From Cheilinus undulatus (Eukaryota; Chordata; Actinopteri; Labriformes; Labridae), in the NCBI RefSeq assembly GCF_018320785.1, contig NC_054879.1, positions 42,274,698-42,338,697 of the forward strand: 64,000 bases of DNA, written 5' to 3'. The position numbers and the translations under genes were made by a program. Shown piece by piece: positions 36,029 to 47,888 of the stretch (position 1 is the stretch's first letter; the number at the start of each line of letters is the position of its first letter). Under the pieces are notes generated by a model that was not told where the DNA came from, searched no databases, and worked only from the letters and a program-made list of their open reading frames with translations.

Positions 36029-38011
36029 ATGATGGAGAGGATAAGAAAAGAGATGATATTGATGGAGAGAGGGCTGCACAGTCCGGTCGCAGGGAAGAGA
36101 CTCGCAGACAGCACGCCGGGAAACTCGGTGCTGGAGGCCCTGGAGAACTCGCAGCACAGCGGACGGCTCAGCCCGAGAATAACTTCGGCTCAGCTCCATG
36201 GAAATCTGGGGGACATCCCGAGCAAAAGCAAGTTTGAGATTGACAGTCTTTTCGGCACTCACCACAGCAGTGAAAACAGCTCATCGGCGGAAATTTCCTC
36301 CTCAGAAAGCAGGAAGAAAATGAGCCTTTATTCGGAGGTTTCCCCAGATTCTGATATTAATAGCGATGTGGAGGTGGGATGTCCTGCGCACCGATCCCCG
36401 AGCCAGCACAAGGAGAACAACAAAGGTACCACGTTATTTTACACACATTTTTAACACTTGGAATCAAGTTTGGTGTTATTTTTTCTCAGATTTTATTTTT
36501 ATTCAAGGCAGTTACTCTGTGCAGAAAAAATGCAATTACTCACCTTTTTCCTCAGATTTCATTTTTGCTATTTTCCCACTATTATTCTTTTCCTATTGCA
36601 ACTGAAAAACGCAAAAAATACAAACATTAATGGAGTTTTATGCCGTATATTTTTAAACCATTTTTCACCACCCAAATCTGTTTTATTCCAATTATTCTGT
36701 TATTTCAACCATTCTGATATTTAAAATGATCATTTCGATATCAATAATTCCCCTCTCTGTGTGTTATTTCCATCAGGGTTTTCAGACAGTAATTCCGGCT
36801 CCTCCAGCTCAAACTCCAACATGAACGGTAATTCATCCGGAGGATCCAACAATTCCAATTCAGACCAAGTGAGAAGATACCGGACTGCTTTCACCAGGGA
36901 ACAGATCGGGAGACTGGAGAAGGAGTTTTACAGGGAAAATTACGTTTCCAGGCCGAGGAGATGTGAATTAGCAGCAGCGCTAAATCTGCCCGAAACGACC
37001 ATTAAGGTAAGAGATTCATCTTCATTATTCTCCTCCACTATGTGTGTGTGTGTGTGTGTGTGAGTGTGTGCAGAGAAAAAAAATCACAGCTCATTATAAA
37101 TACATGCAATAATAATAACAGGCATTATCACTATTTATTTATTTACGTAGTATTTTTGCATTTTGGATTGTTTTATTTTGAAATTCTAATGCACGTTGCA
37201 TTTACAATAGGCCATGTCCAGCTGGATCTATTTAACTGCTTGGTTTAATTCCTTTTTAAACGTTTAATAAACTCCAACGCATTTATATTTATTTTTCTGA
37301 GCATGCCTAAATCAAGGATTCTGCTGCGCGCGCTTTTGCCTCAGTGTCTGTAAAAACATGGCAGCTTCAGTCTGGGCCTCGTTGTGTTTCCTGCAGGTGT
37401 GGTTTCAGAACAGGCGGATGAAGGACAAACGGCAGCGTTTGGCGATGTCCTGGCCCCATCCCGCAGACCCCAGCTTCTACACCTACATGATGACGCACGC
37501 GGCAGCTACAGGAAGTCTACCATACCCTTTCCACTCGCACATGCCTCTACATTACTACCCGCACGTCGGTGTCACGGCTGCGGCAGCCGCCGCTGCCGCC
37601 ACGGGTGCCGCCTCGTCACCTTTCGCCACCTCCATCCGGCCCCTCGACACTTTCCGGGCGCTCTCCCACCCTTACTCACGGCCGGAGCTCCTGTGCAGCT
37701 TCCGGCACCCGGGACTCTACCAGTCGCCCGCAGGCCTCAACAGCTCCGCGGCGGCGTCGGCGGCCGCGGCGGCTGCGGCAGCGGCGGCGGCGGTCAGCGC
37801 GCCGTCAGCCACCGGGCCGTGCTCGTGTCTTAGCTGCCACAGCAGCCAGGCCGCGAGCGCGCTCGGCTCCAGGAGCGCGAGCGCTGACTTTACCTGCACA
37901 GCCTCCGGGCAAAGATCCGAGAGTGGATTTCTGCCGTATTCTGCTGCTGTCCTCAGTAAGACGTCAGTCCCGTCACCAGACCAGCGAGAGGAAAGTTCAC
38001 TCAACAGATAA
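36029..38011 (+). CDS. evx2: Evx2, even-skipped homeobox 2 (3 exons, complete)
   Basis: Exons are 36029-36425, 36777-37006 and 37397-38011; all introns are GT-AG and the product is 413 residues. The start [19 protein letters not shown], the segment KFEIDSLFG and the block [13 protein letters not shown] match vertebrate Evx2. The homeodomain (about 164-223) reads [20 protein letters not shown] and ends [14 protein letters not shown]. As in other Evx genes an intron splits it, here between Lys and the Val of helix 3. The C-terminal half has [20 protein letters not shown], two alanine runs (about 270 and 335 onward) and the conserved tail [15 protein letters not shown]. It acts in the nucleus as a repressor-type homeodomain factor in spinal interneurons and fin/limb buds. 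It is transcribed opposite to the Hox genes, the canonical arrangement. Relative to human EVX2 it lacks the long glycine runs. Confidence 0.97.
37041..37070. repeat. (TG)n microsatellite in evx2 intron 2
   Basis: TG run with one GA interruption, just downstream of the exon 2 donor. Confidence 0.85.
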
Positions 38012-39615
38012 CTCGACATGCAGCACACATGTGAGGGTCATATTTTCATTTGAGGGATAGGCCTACTTCAACAACACACCTGGAATTACTAGGCAGCAAT
38101 TACAAACACAAAAAATATCAAAATAATTCCACAAAGTCAAAAACTCTTTGTAAGGAATCAGACATGAATAGCTGAGCACCTAACATTTTTAACTCACACA
38201 AAAAACTCCTAAAATCTTCCCTTGTGCTAGTGGAGCATTTTACTAGGTTTACTTCGACACAATTTGGGAAAATAGATGCTGTATTCATTATATCCTACGT
38301 TCAATAGCTTTTTAAAATATTATTCACCTCACCACAAGAGCTATAATTTAACCACTATTTTGTATTTCTTAGTCAAACGACGTGAATTCACCGTGACAAA
38401 CCCAGCCTAGCTAGCTTTTGAAGACACACATTCAAACTGTGAGCTAGTCATGCTACCTAAATTTAGCTAGCAGGTCGTGTTTGCTATTCTCACCCAGCAG
38501 CAGCCTATCTTTCTTCACTGTACAGGCCTAATAGAGTGGGATTTTGGCAGGACTAACCTCTCCAACACCCAGCCTCTGCTCTTTTGGGACTTCCCTAATC
38601 AGCTCAGAAAGGTGCATATAATTCTGCACCGCGTCTTTTGGTGTCAATTTTTATGTTAATAATGAGAGGATCATGACAAAAATTGCCAATCATGTACCTA
38701 GATGGAGCTCCTTTGAATACACGACTGTGGGGAAGTTGCTCGTTTTGAGACCCGCTGTCAAGTGCTAACAACCCGCGGAGGGAAGTCATTAGACATACAA
38801 AAGAGCCGGAACAAAGCGACAGTGCCGGTACACACAATGCACCGTGTTTAAGGCTAATATTTGACACAGAAAAATATTAAAGCAGCCCCCCTCACTCTCT
38901 GCCTGCTGATACCTCCACACACAGTAGCCTCTATTCTATTTACATCGCTGAACCTCATTATATGAAATCCAGTATTTTCATAACTGTGTAATCCCTTTAG
39001 GACCCTCTCCTCTACACTTACACTGACGGGACTCTGGCTTTAAAATCTGTCTGCGCCTGTACAAAGGAAAAATGGCTATGTGCTATTTTATTCGTTCCTG
39101 TTGGGACATCACCGATATGTTAATTATAAAACATGTGACCTGTAAATCGTGAAATATTTTGCAAATATAATGGGATAGTCCTACTGAAACTGAATTATTG
39201 CCCTGAAAAAAAGCTTCACGAAATGTAGGCTATTTTTTAAAACAAGTTTTTTAATTTATTTTGTGTGACTTGCTGAATGTTTTTTTATGTTAAAACACTG
39301 GATGTACACGCTAACAAGGACCATCACTTTAGCCTACAAAATTGGCCATTGTAGTCCCAATTCATGATTTGTATTTTGTGCAAAATTAACACTGAATTTT
39401 TTTGGAGAAGGAGGCTTTTGAGGGCTGCTAATCGAGCACTGAAATTTAAAAAAAAAAGATGATTGGCCTTTTTGTCCCTGGGGTCTCTGTTATAACTCTA
39501 TATCTCTGTATTTAAATTATCAATGACTGTATGAATTTAAATATTTTAACTTGAAAAAAAATGTGCAATATGAAATGTAAATCATGTTATTTATTGATCG
39601 TGTTTGTTCTTGGAA
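38012..39615 (+). other. evx2: evx2 3'UTR (probable)
   Basis: No coding frame is supported. The segment runs from the evx2 stop to the first well-formed AATAAA at 39616. It is AT-rich with no recognised transposon. A long 3'UTR is inferred, not demonstrated. Confidence 0.4.
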
Positions 39616-39621
39616 AATAAA
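39616..39621 (+). terminator. evx2: Candidate evx2 polyadenylation signal AATAAA
   Basis: AATAAA on the evx2 strand, 1.6 kb after the stop codon and followed by an A-rich run. Confidence 0.4.
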
Positions 39622-39639
39622 GAAAAAAAACTTTACAGA

Positions 39640-39980
39640 TTCCCGCTTCTTGGCGCTTCTTGATGACGCAGAAAAAAATATAAACACGTCGCGTTTAATT
39701 CAAAGCTAGATTTGAATGCGCATTTTTACACATTTTCTTGAACATTTTAAAGCTTTCAAATGGGACAACAAAGACATGGCATGCTTATTTAGATGCTGTG
39801 ACACCATTTCTATAGGAAACACCGTGTATTAGGCTATTAATTAAAATCACGTGGAATGCTACAGGGAATATGAGGCCTGCCATCACGGGTCATTCCGGCC
39901 CTATAATTTACCATTATTTTTACATTACCTCTAAATGATACAAGCTGATACTGTCGTTAATTGCACTTGGTTAAAATACA
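39640..39980. promoter_or_regulatory. Candidate conserved regulatory element 1 in the evx2-lnpa interval
   Basis: Unique, non-repetitive sequence with homeodomain-type sites (TTTAATTC, CTATTAATTAAAATC, CGTTAATTG) and GGGTCATTCC. Its texture resembles vertebrate conserved non-coding elements, and known digit and neural enhancers lie between Evx2 and Lnp in tetrapods. Conservation cannot be measured here. Confidence 0.35.
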
Positions 39981-40369
39981 ACCTCCTCCATGAACGCCCC
40001 CGTGGGACTCCAAGATAAGTTGCTTTTTTGAACGTCCCCATTAAAAGAAATAGGATTAGGGCAGCAAATATGGGCGTGATATATCACCGTGTTTCCTTGC
40101 TCTTTACGAAAGCGAGGGTTGCAACCCGTACAACAAAAGCATTGAGATAGATGGAGGTGTAAAGGGGAGAAGACAAGAGGCCAGAAAAACACCGGCCACA
40201 ATAACACGATTAGTTTTGTATCCAATGTGCACGACTGAAAAAAGAATTCATCATAATGCAGAAGACTGTCTGTCACCTTCGCCGAATGGTTTTTGACAAG
40301 AAAATAAATCTTTGGGCTTGTTTAATATATTTTATATTTTCTTTATTTCGGTGCTAATAGAAAAACCAA

Positions 40370-40860
40370 ATTAAATGTCCAGCAGCGAGATAGAAATGCA
40401 AAGATCGATGATCCTGCCCCTACTGTCCAATCAGCCCCGTTTAATTGACTGTATTTTCAGGGTAATTGAACTGCTTGTTGTAAATTGAGGATTTTATAGA
40501 AACGACATGAAAAGTGCATTTACTGACATTCATCGCATCTTTGACATTGATTATCTGATCAGCGCCGTGTCATGCTAACCTCCAATTCTTCATTACACAC
40601 TGTTTATGAGCTGTTACAGAACAACTCGCTTGTTCCACAGTGATTGATTGCCTTATTAACGCGTGTTCTTGTAAGTGTGACCGGACTGATTACGATGCAT
40701 ATGTTTAGAATAATGTTTCATTTAGCTGACTGCGAGTAATGCAGGGTGACAGCTGCTGCGGGAGGACAAAAAACCCAAACTACAGGGAGCAAGCGGGGCC
40801 AAAACGCATTTAAGGTGGAACTAGAAGACAGCACAGAGCTCTTAATGGTCACATGCAGTC
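40370..40860. promoter_or_regulatory. Candidate conserved regulatory element 2 in the evx2-lnpa interval
   Basis: A dense cluster of TAATTG/CAATTA-like sites (TTTAATTGACTG, GGTAATTGAAC), TGACATTGATTATCTGATCA (Pbx/Meis-like) and CACAGTGATTGATTGCC. It is repeat-free and balanced in composition, unlike its surroundings. It is a candidate shared enhancer of evx2 and the 5' Hox genes. Confidence 0.4.
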
Positions 40861-41269
40861 ACTCAGGGGCCAGATGAAGGACTGGCAGCCCATGAGGGTG
40901 ACATTAAAATCACTACATGTTGCCTTTGTCCATTTTAAAGGAGAATTTTAGACCAAAAATTGCACCATTACAATCCAGCATCCCAGAATTTTCTTTAAAC
41001 ATATTGTCCCCACTTCTGAATCTGATGTTTACGACTGACATACCAGCTGTTACATCCAAACATTGAAATCAATCAAACCATGTACACCTAAAATCCTCCT
41101 CAGGTTAAAAAAAAAATAGCTGGGAAATGTAAAGAGCCACAGGAAGTGCATCGTGCAGAGATTTATGCCACCATTATGCTTCTAAAGCAGTCCCTGCTCT
41201 GTTTGTCTCAAATCATTGCCTCTGTTCAAATGTTACTTTCATATATTACATGACATTAATTCAACTATA

Positions 41270-41540
41270 GCTCATTAAGACAGAATGAAATGGTTAAATT
41301 AACTTATCAACTCATAATGATGATGAATGAGGTATTAATTCAGATACAAGCTGGGCAATTTGCAATTTTGCGCGTTTTGATGGTTCTCAAATAACATTTA
41401 ATACAACGGGTCATCCCCTCAATCAATTACATGAGCATGTGAGCCGGCTGCATGGAAAATCCTTTTTTCATGCATATGTATTGAAACATGTTCTCAATTA
41501 TGTTTTGGAATTGCTTTTATTGGTTTAAAGCCTAATTCTT
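41270..41540. promoter_or_regulatory. Candidate conserved regulatory element 3 in the evx2-lnpa interval
   Basis: Repeat-free sequence with CTCATAATGATGATGAATGA, GGTATTAATTCAG, CAATCAATTACATG and CATGCATATG. It is proposed on texture and motif density only. Confidence 0.3.
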
Positions 41541-42796
41541 GCAGTGTTTCTCAGCTGTGGATACGCTTAAGGTGGTGCAATAAATTGTCCTTTAGCCTGG
41601 GACACCTTTATTATGAGCTTGAGTTTTTTGTTTGATAGATTTTTTACATACTCTGTTTAGAGTTTAGAACTTAAAAAGAAAAATGTTTCTAAAATATATT
41701 TTTGAAAAGCTTTAAAAAAAAAAAAAAAAGGTTCATCTGGTCCAAATGAAAAAATGAAAAACTTGCGGATATAACGTACATTTTAGTCCCTTTTTCCCCA
41801 AATGTTGGAGAATTCAGATTTGGGTTGGACCATGTCCGATCTGAAAATGAAAATATATATAATCAAGATTCCCGTTGCAATGTTGCTCAGACTTGATTTA
41901 TTATAATAATTATTTAAGGTAACAACTAACTAGGGTGTTACTTTTTAATGTCTATATTGTTTTTTATATTCTCTGTCCTCAAAATGCTCATCTCCAGGTT
42001 ACTTTGTTGTCTCACCAAGAATCATTCTGTCCCTTTCATTTAAGATAATATGGAGACTTCCAACAACAAATCAAACACAAAACAACAGAAAACAGCTTCA
42101 TAATGTTATTTGTAACCATTTGATTAAAATACTAAAGTCAAATTGATTTTTGTCCCTTTTAAAATTCCTCATGAATTGATTGTACTGATTGTAAGTCAAA
42201 ATTCTTTTACTTTTATTTTTTATAAATTTATACAATTAGTTAGTTTAGGTTCTTCTCATCCAGTACGCTGTGGATTTGTCTCTGGTGTAATTTTTTAATG
42301 AGTCCTGGTCCCCAGAGATTTTTATTTCAGATTTTTGACAAATCATGTAGACGTGAAGCCTTGAATAATTCAAACATTATGTAGAAGATTATTTGAGACT
42401 AGTGAGACTAAAGATAAGGATCCTGACCTGCATGAAGCTTGGGCTGAAGGACACGTCTAGAGAGTGATGGACTTGGACAAGTGGGCCTTATTATTGTTTT
42501 GCTTGTTTGTTTGACTTTAATATTACATATTATATTTTGAATTTCTCTTACCACAAGTATTCTCTACAAATTGTGGTATAAGAGAAATCTTCCTCCTAAT
42601 GGCAAGTATCTGAATGAAAGACCCTTTTTTGTCCTCACCAGAGCTTTAAAAATAAAGCTAATCTGGCATTTAATACATCAGAACAGCAGAAAAACAATGC
42701 AGAACAAAACTAAAATAATTAAAATTAAATACAGGTATACATCAATATTTAAATAGACATAAAATATACAAGATATGAATTAAAAGTACTAAAAAG
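41541..42796. other. Intergenic DNA, no feature seen
   Basis: About 1.25 kb, AT-rich, with an A-rich run near 41711-41729. No gene or repeat family was recognised. Confidence 0.45.
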
Positions 42797-43098
42797 CAAA
42801 GCTTCTCAACTGGATTAGCCTTATAACCTATTACCAACTCCTTTATGAGAAGCTGCAATCCAAATTCTGGACGTTTTTCAACCAATCAGATTTATTTGAT
42901 GAAAAATAGCGCAGTTAGGCCCTCAGACAGTAGAAAACATATGAGTGAACAAAGGGACAGAGCAAATTAAAAATGTTTAAAAAACACCTCATGCACATTC
43001 TGATGTAAATATTACATTTTTTTCCAGACATTCGCCACCTACCAAAAATTGCTTTGCAACCCATGCTTGGGTCCTGACCCAACAGTTGGGAACCACTG
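42797..43098 (-). mobile_element. Short hAT-type non-autonomous element
   Basis: The left end CAAAGCTTCTCAACTGGATT and the right end CAGTTGGGAACCACTG are an imperfect inverted pair of the CAGTGGTTCTCAACTGG type. The inner GGGTCCTGACCCAACAG fits the same family as 20250. Flanks CTAAAAAG and CTATGAAG agree at 6 of 8 positions, consistent with a decayed target duplication. Confidence 0.65.
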
Positions 43099-43106
43099 CT
43101 ATGAAG

Positions 43107-45306
43107 GGTTTTGATGCAAAAACAGAAGAGAGAGAGAAGAGAATGGCCTACTACAAGACCAAAATGAGCTACCAGTGGATCATAGAGAATGCCTGTAAAG
43201 GGCCCTGAATTTTGTGCACTGCCCCTGATAGTTTGTCTGACAAATAAATCCATACTTCAAGGCAGTTATATCATCTATAATATGATATAATATACATTTT
43301 AGTTATAAAATGAAACAACAAAATGACTTTCTGCCAAAACTATACAAGGAATGTGACAGAAAGGAACTGAAAACATATTTACAATATTATAAGACAGAAA
43401 TTAACTCTTTTAATCCCCTGCTATAGGACTGGCTCCAGGGCTGATGGTCAGTTATTCCTCTAATTTTGGAAATCACGAAACTTTCAGATAGACCAACACA
43501 AAACTTTGTACAGACTAACAGGCTTTTAAAGGTTTATGAATCTTTGTTATCCTAGAGGTGATTATTGCCCTCAAGACCCACAAAGATGATGTTGGGTAGT
43601 TTTAAGGTTGAAAAACCTTATTTTTTTGAAGGATGGCTCTACAATAAGTTACAAAAATTGTATGAAGTCAAATGGGTAAATTATTGTAGTTTTCAGCTTG
43701 ACAATCCAAAGGTTCAAAATTGCATTTTATTTAAAGCTACACTTTATAGAATATTTGCATTGAAGTGTCTATGTTGGAGCATGAACTGCTACTGTTGCTG
43801 CATCCCATTTATTTTGTGCTGCTAACTTGTGATGGACCATGATTATTCTCTGAAATCAGTTGAGTTCAATCGCCCAAGCTTACCCCAGTAAACACAGAAC
43901 CCCATTAGCTCTTTGCTAGCAAGCGGCATTCCCTTATAAAGGGAAAGAGCAGCTTTTGCTAGTAGCTCCCAATATTAACCAGATAGACCATTATTCATAG
44001 CTTTTCTCCCACATTACGTGAAATTCTTTAATGAAACAAAACGTCTAGCGCAGATTTTGTTGAATCCTCAACTCAAAATAAGAAGTAAGCAGCACAGGAG
44101 GTTGGAGTTGAACAGTGCATCTCTACCGTAGACGTCCCTACTTTTCATGTTTTGATATTGCTTTGCTTGAGAGCATCCCAGCAGCAGAATTTTTATACTG
44201 AGTGATTAATTACAAGTACACTCATCTTTTAGCATGACAATACTCTACAAGACAACCTTAAATCAGGTTCAGTATTTGCCATTTTATACTGTAGTAGACA
44301 GATTTTGATACAGAGAACTTCACAGGAATTTAAAGGAATATTTTACAGCCAAGTATCTCAGGGACAAATATTTACTATAGTAAAAAAGCCACTTTAACCA
44401 ATCCACAACGTACAAGTCTAGTACTGCCATAAAAGTCTCAAGTCATAAAATCAAAACACTGCTTGTAGCAATTAATACAAGCAGAAACATGATTTTTGAA
44501 TAAATTCATAAATGAGATCTAATTTTTCAGGAATGTTAACTTGCCGTAACATAAAAAGCAAGTACTCGAATTATTAATTCTTGATCAATAAATGTTGTAC
44601 CAGTGGAATTTTTCAGATCTCTAAATCTTAAATATCAAACAACAGCACTGACCTACAAGATCATTGTATTCATTAACTGCTGTCACTGCCATTGGCTAAC
44701 TCAAAGCACTCTCAAAGCACACCCTAACTCCAGTTTCTGCTAAAAAAAAAAAAATCAGTCTGTTTTGTAGATTGTTTTCTTCTAATTTCTTCTTCTATAT
44801 TTTCCAACGAGTGAAAAAGCATCAAGGCTAGTGAGATCCTGAAATGTGAGGAACTTCAAAGAAGCCATCTAATTGCCAACTCTAACACAGCATACAACCC
44901 AAAACCCATTTTCCAGCAAATTCTCATCGGGCCTTCAGTCATGCCTTCAAGTTTCATCAATTTCATCAACTTCAACAGAAGAAGGACAATGATGGACCAC
45001 CCATTACAGAAGACTAATCACATAAATGTAAGACTCCTTAACAATAAATCAGTAAGTGAAAATCACGCCCACATATATCTGGTAAGTATGCAGCCACATT
45101 TTCTTTCAGGACTTTTGAATCAAGGTGAATGAAAAGAGAAAAGAATCCATTATAAGCTACAAAAATGTCTTGGCTCCCAGCATTAAAGCAAGGCAGCAAC
45201 TTCAGAAATTCTTTGGACATTTTGGAAAGAAACCTTCTTTGAGCGTTTCACATACCTTGACGTGTAGCTTGAAGAATGTAGCATCATAGTGCCACAGTGT
45301 ACTCAC
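43107..45306. other. Intergenic DNA, no gene seen
   Basis: About 2.2 kb. If the minus-strand candidate exons at 45307-46364 are real, later exons or a 3'UTR could lie here, but I could not place one. Short frames have no similarity. Confidence 0.4.
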
Positions 45307-45489
45307 CTTGTGCAGCCAGCTCAGACACGGGTGGAGACAGTCTTCCCCTGATTTTTAAAGCCGGTAAAAGTAGCAAACCCATTCTTGCCCTCCTTCCAAG
45401 GCAGCCAAGTCAGGGGATCAAATAAAGATGAAATCAACCAGATCACAGAGCCGGTGTAAGGAAGTATCAGCACACAAAAACATGGATGC
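45307..45489 (-). other. Candidate minus-strand internal exon of unknown gene
   Basis: On the minus strand a good acceptor (TTTTTTCACTTTCAG) ends at 45490 and a good donor (CACAAG then GTGAGT) starts at 45306. One frame reads CVLILPYTGSVIWLISSLF followed by DPLTWLPWKEGKNGFATF and GFKNQGKTVSTRV, with a stop at 45323-45321. This resembles a small single-pass membrane protein with a basic tail. I recognise no family with confidence. The TGA lies 14 bases before the donor, so a downstream intron would be in the 3'UTR. It could be a chance open frame. Confidence 0.3.
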
Positions 45490-46222
45490 CTGAAAGTGAA
45501 AAAACAGAACAGCAGTTGAAATAGACAGTGGAGGCTGAAACTGAGAAAAAGCTAGCTAACAGTCCCAATCATGCTGTTAGTCAGTCACAGCAACAGTAAT
45601 ACTACAAATCTGAATCCATTATGTTTCACAGCGAAAGCTATAGTCAAAAGTCACACATTATAACACTCAATGCTGAAAGCAAAAACAAAGCTAGAGCCCT
45701 GTTAGCAATAAACAACATAAAGCTACAGACATGGGCTACCAAATTTCGTATTTTCATTTACAAAGGCTACGTTAACGACATAGTTTAAATGAGGGCTTCT
45801 ACACCAAGAGACACAGGAACGGATATTTACATCAGACTGGCATTAGCTTGAATGAATAGCTTTTATCAAGTGGCTGTGTATTACTTTAGGAAATGGTGTC
45901 AAACAATACACAAACACGTTGCAATAAAATGACAATGTATACACATTTACACACAATAAATAGAAAGAAATAAGCGCCAGTTTATATTAGCTAAGTGAGC
46001 TAACCGAGCTAACTGCTATAAAGTAAGGTAGTCAGTAGCTAACAGCCAAGCCAAGCCTAGCTAGCCACACAAACTGTTTGCAAACCTGGCCAAAGCTTCT
46101 GTGGCTTCGCCCAACAATGCCCGAAAAAAAAGCATCTTTAGAGAAAATACACATTTCTTGTGTAGTATGCTAATTTCAAACTCTAGCAACCTGTGGAGCC
46201 AACGTTACCTGCTACTGCTCAC

Positions 46223-46364
46223 CTGAAGCATTTAGCCTGAGGAGCAGCATAGTGAAGTGAAAACGTGTTGTCCTTTAGGTTTCCAACAACATAGTATGCA
46301 AAGCCAAGAGCCTGGTAACTTCCTAATTTAACATTTGATTTGCATAGTATTATCGGAGTGTAGC
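46223..46364 (-). other. Candidate upstream exon joined to 45307-45489
   Basis: A donor (GCTTCAG then GTGAGC) begins at 46222 on the minus strand. Spliced to the acceptor at 45490, the frame stays open through about 47 codons (SYQALGFAYYVVGNLKDNT, then HYAAPQAKCFR) into the hydrophobic segment. There is no in-frame ATG before a TAG at about 46365, so either a non-AUG or a further upstream exon would be needed. This weakens the case. Confidence 0.2.
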
Positions 46365-46375
46365 CCTACCACAAC

Positions 46376-47639
46376 ATTGATGACAAGCAAACCAGCAGCT
46401 ACCTGACAACGGCTTTAGTGCCAGGTCCGCCGATTTGAATTGGACCAAACCACTAACAGGGGTGCTCACAAGGTACCCACACATGAGCACAATATCATCA
46501 CGAATGTTTTGATTTTTTTGACTGGCTGTGTTCAAGTAGCCTGTAGCCAAACAATCACACAGTAGCATCTATCCAGTAGCAATAGCGACAAGAGAGCAGA
46601 TTTGTGTCAAGGAAAACAAAATCCCACCCCTGCTCCTCAAACATGGTACAACCAGAGACTATAATATGAAGTCTGCGCAGGGCTGTAAGGATCTGAGGCG
46701 CCTGAATAGTTTGTGCTTGAGACCGTGGAGGGCAGCATAGATCTTGGTTGTCAGCTGGAATTTCAAAAGAACAAAAATGTAGATTCTTTTGCATTATGAC
46801 AAAAACATGCCAGAAGGTAGACAACTTGATTAGCGTTTTTCTAGCTTGCTAATTATAGTATACTCATATTTGTTGTCAATGGTGGATTTAGAAATTATGG
46901 GGCCCTAGGCAAACACAGGCATTGGGCCCTCCATATCCATTGTTCTTCCCCTCTTAAATTCTTAGTTACATTTTACTGTTATTTACAAAGAAAGTCCTTG
47001 TAACTTAAAGTCCTTAAACCAACCAGAATATACTGTTTCACAATGTTTTTTTACAGAAATGTCCAGGCGGAATTCAAAATGTATATTTGGAAACTATTTG
47101 GACATTTGGTAAACATATAACATCAGAACTACAGAATACTGAACTTGAATTTTTATTTAAATAACAAACAACAATTTACTAAGAGGAAAAAAAAAGTTTC
47201 TTTTTTTTTACATTTTAGTTCATGTTTTACTAAATCAAATTTCTGAAAAAGTGGAAAAATATATCCAGATTTGATCAAAAATTTGAACAATATTTATCAG
47301 AAAATATTATAACAGTTACAACAATTAACATTTTCTTGGCATTTTTGCATGAAAAGGTTAAAAAAAAAGCATCATTCTTGCAAATGTTTACATTTTATAT
47401 GCTTTTTTTATGGTTACAGCTGGCTTTTATACCACCATAACATGATCAGGTTTTTTTTTAATATAATGCTTTAAAGGAGGGTGTTAACCCTTAAAATTCC
47501 AAAGAGCTAGAATACTGGCTGGTGCAGGAGAAAGGGTTAAGTTAATCATGTGCTCCATGCAATTGTCTACCTTCGCTGAATGCTAAAGTCCCCCTCTGTC
47601 TGTTGTTGTGAAGAGCTTCACTAAAGAATATTACAAGCC
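46376..47639. other. Intergenic DNA, no gene seen
   Basis: About 1.26 kb. A GGGGCCCTAGGCAAA motif near 46900 is reminiscent of an interspersed fish repeat end, with a related GGCCTAGGCAGAAAA near 48961, but no full element can be drawn. Confidence 0.4.
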
Positions 47640-47888
47640 CAGGGGTGTCCAAACTTTTTTGAGGTGCATATACAGAAATTTATAAGGATGGTAGGGCTAT
47701 TTTCATGTACATTGCCTTAAGAACTTTAAAGTCAGTAAAGATATAATGTAGGTTGAGGTATGCTTGGTGGTTGAGTATGTCTAAATGTCTATAGTTAACG
47801 GCTAACAAGGTAAATAGATCATTTCCAGGATTTTGGGGGGGGCCAATCAGATTTCAGAGTGCCCTGTTTGGCCCTGGCTCCACCCCTG
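47640..47888 (+). mobile_element. Short hAT-type element (CAGGGGTGTCC ends)
   Basis: The left end CAGGGGTGTCCAAACTTTTT and the right end TTTGGCCCTGGCTCCACCCCTG form short inverted repeats (CAGGGGTG / CACCCCTG) of a common fish hAT family. The flanks do not show an 8-bp duplication, so the bounds are tentative. Confidence 0.5.

Noticed and set aside
37384-38060. Long alternative frames across evx2 exon 3
   Set aside because: Shadow frames of the GC-rich, alanine-coding exon; the Evx2 frame is supported by homology.
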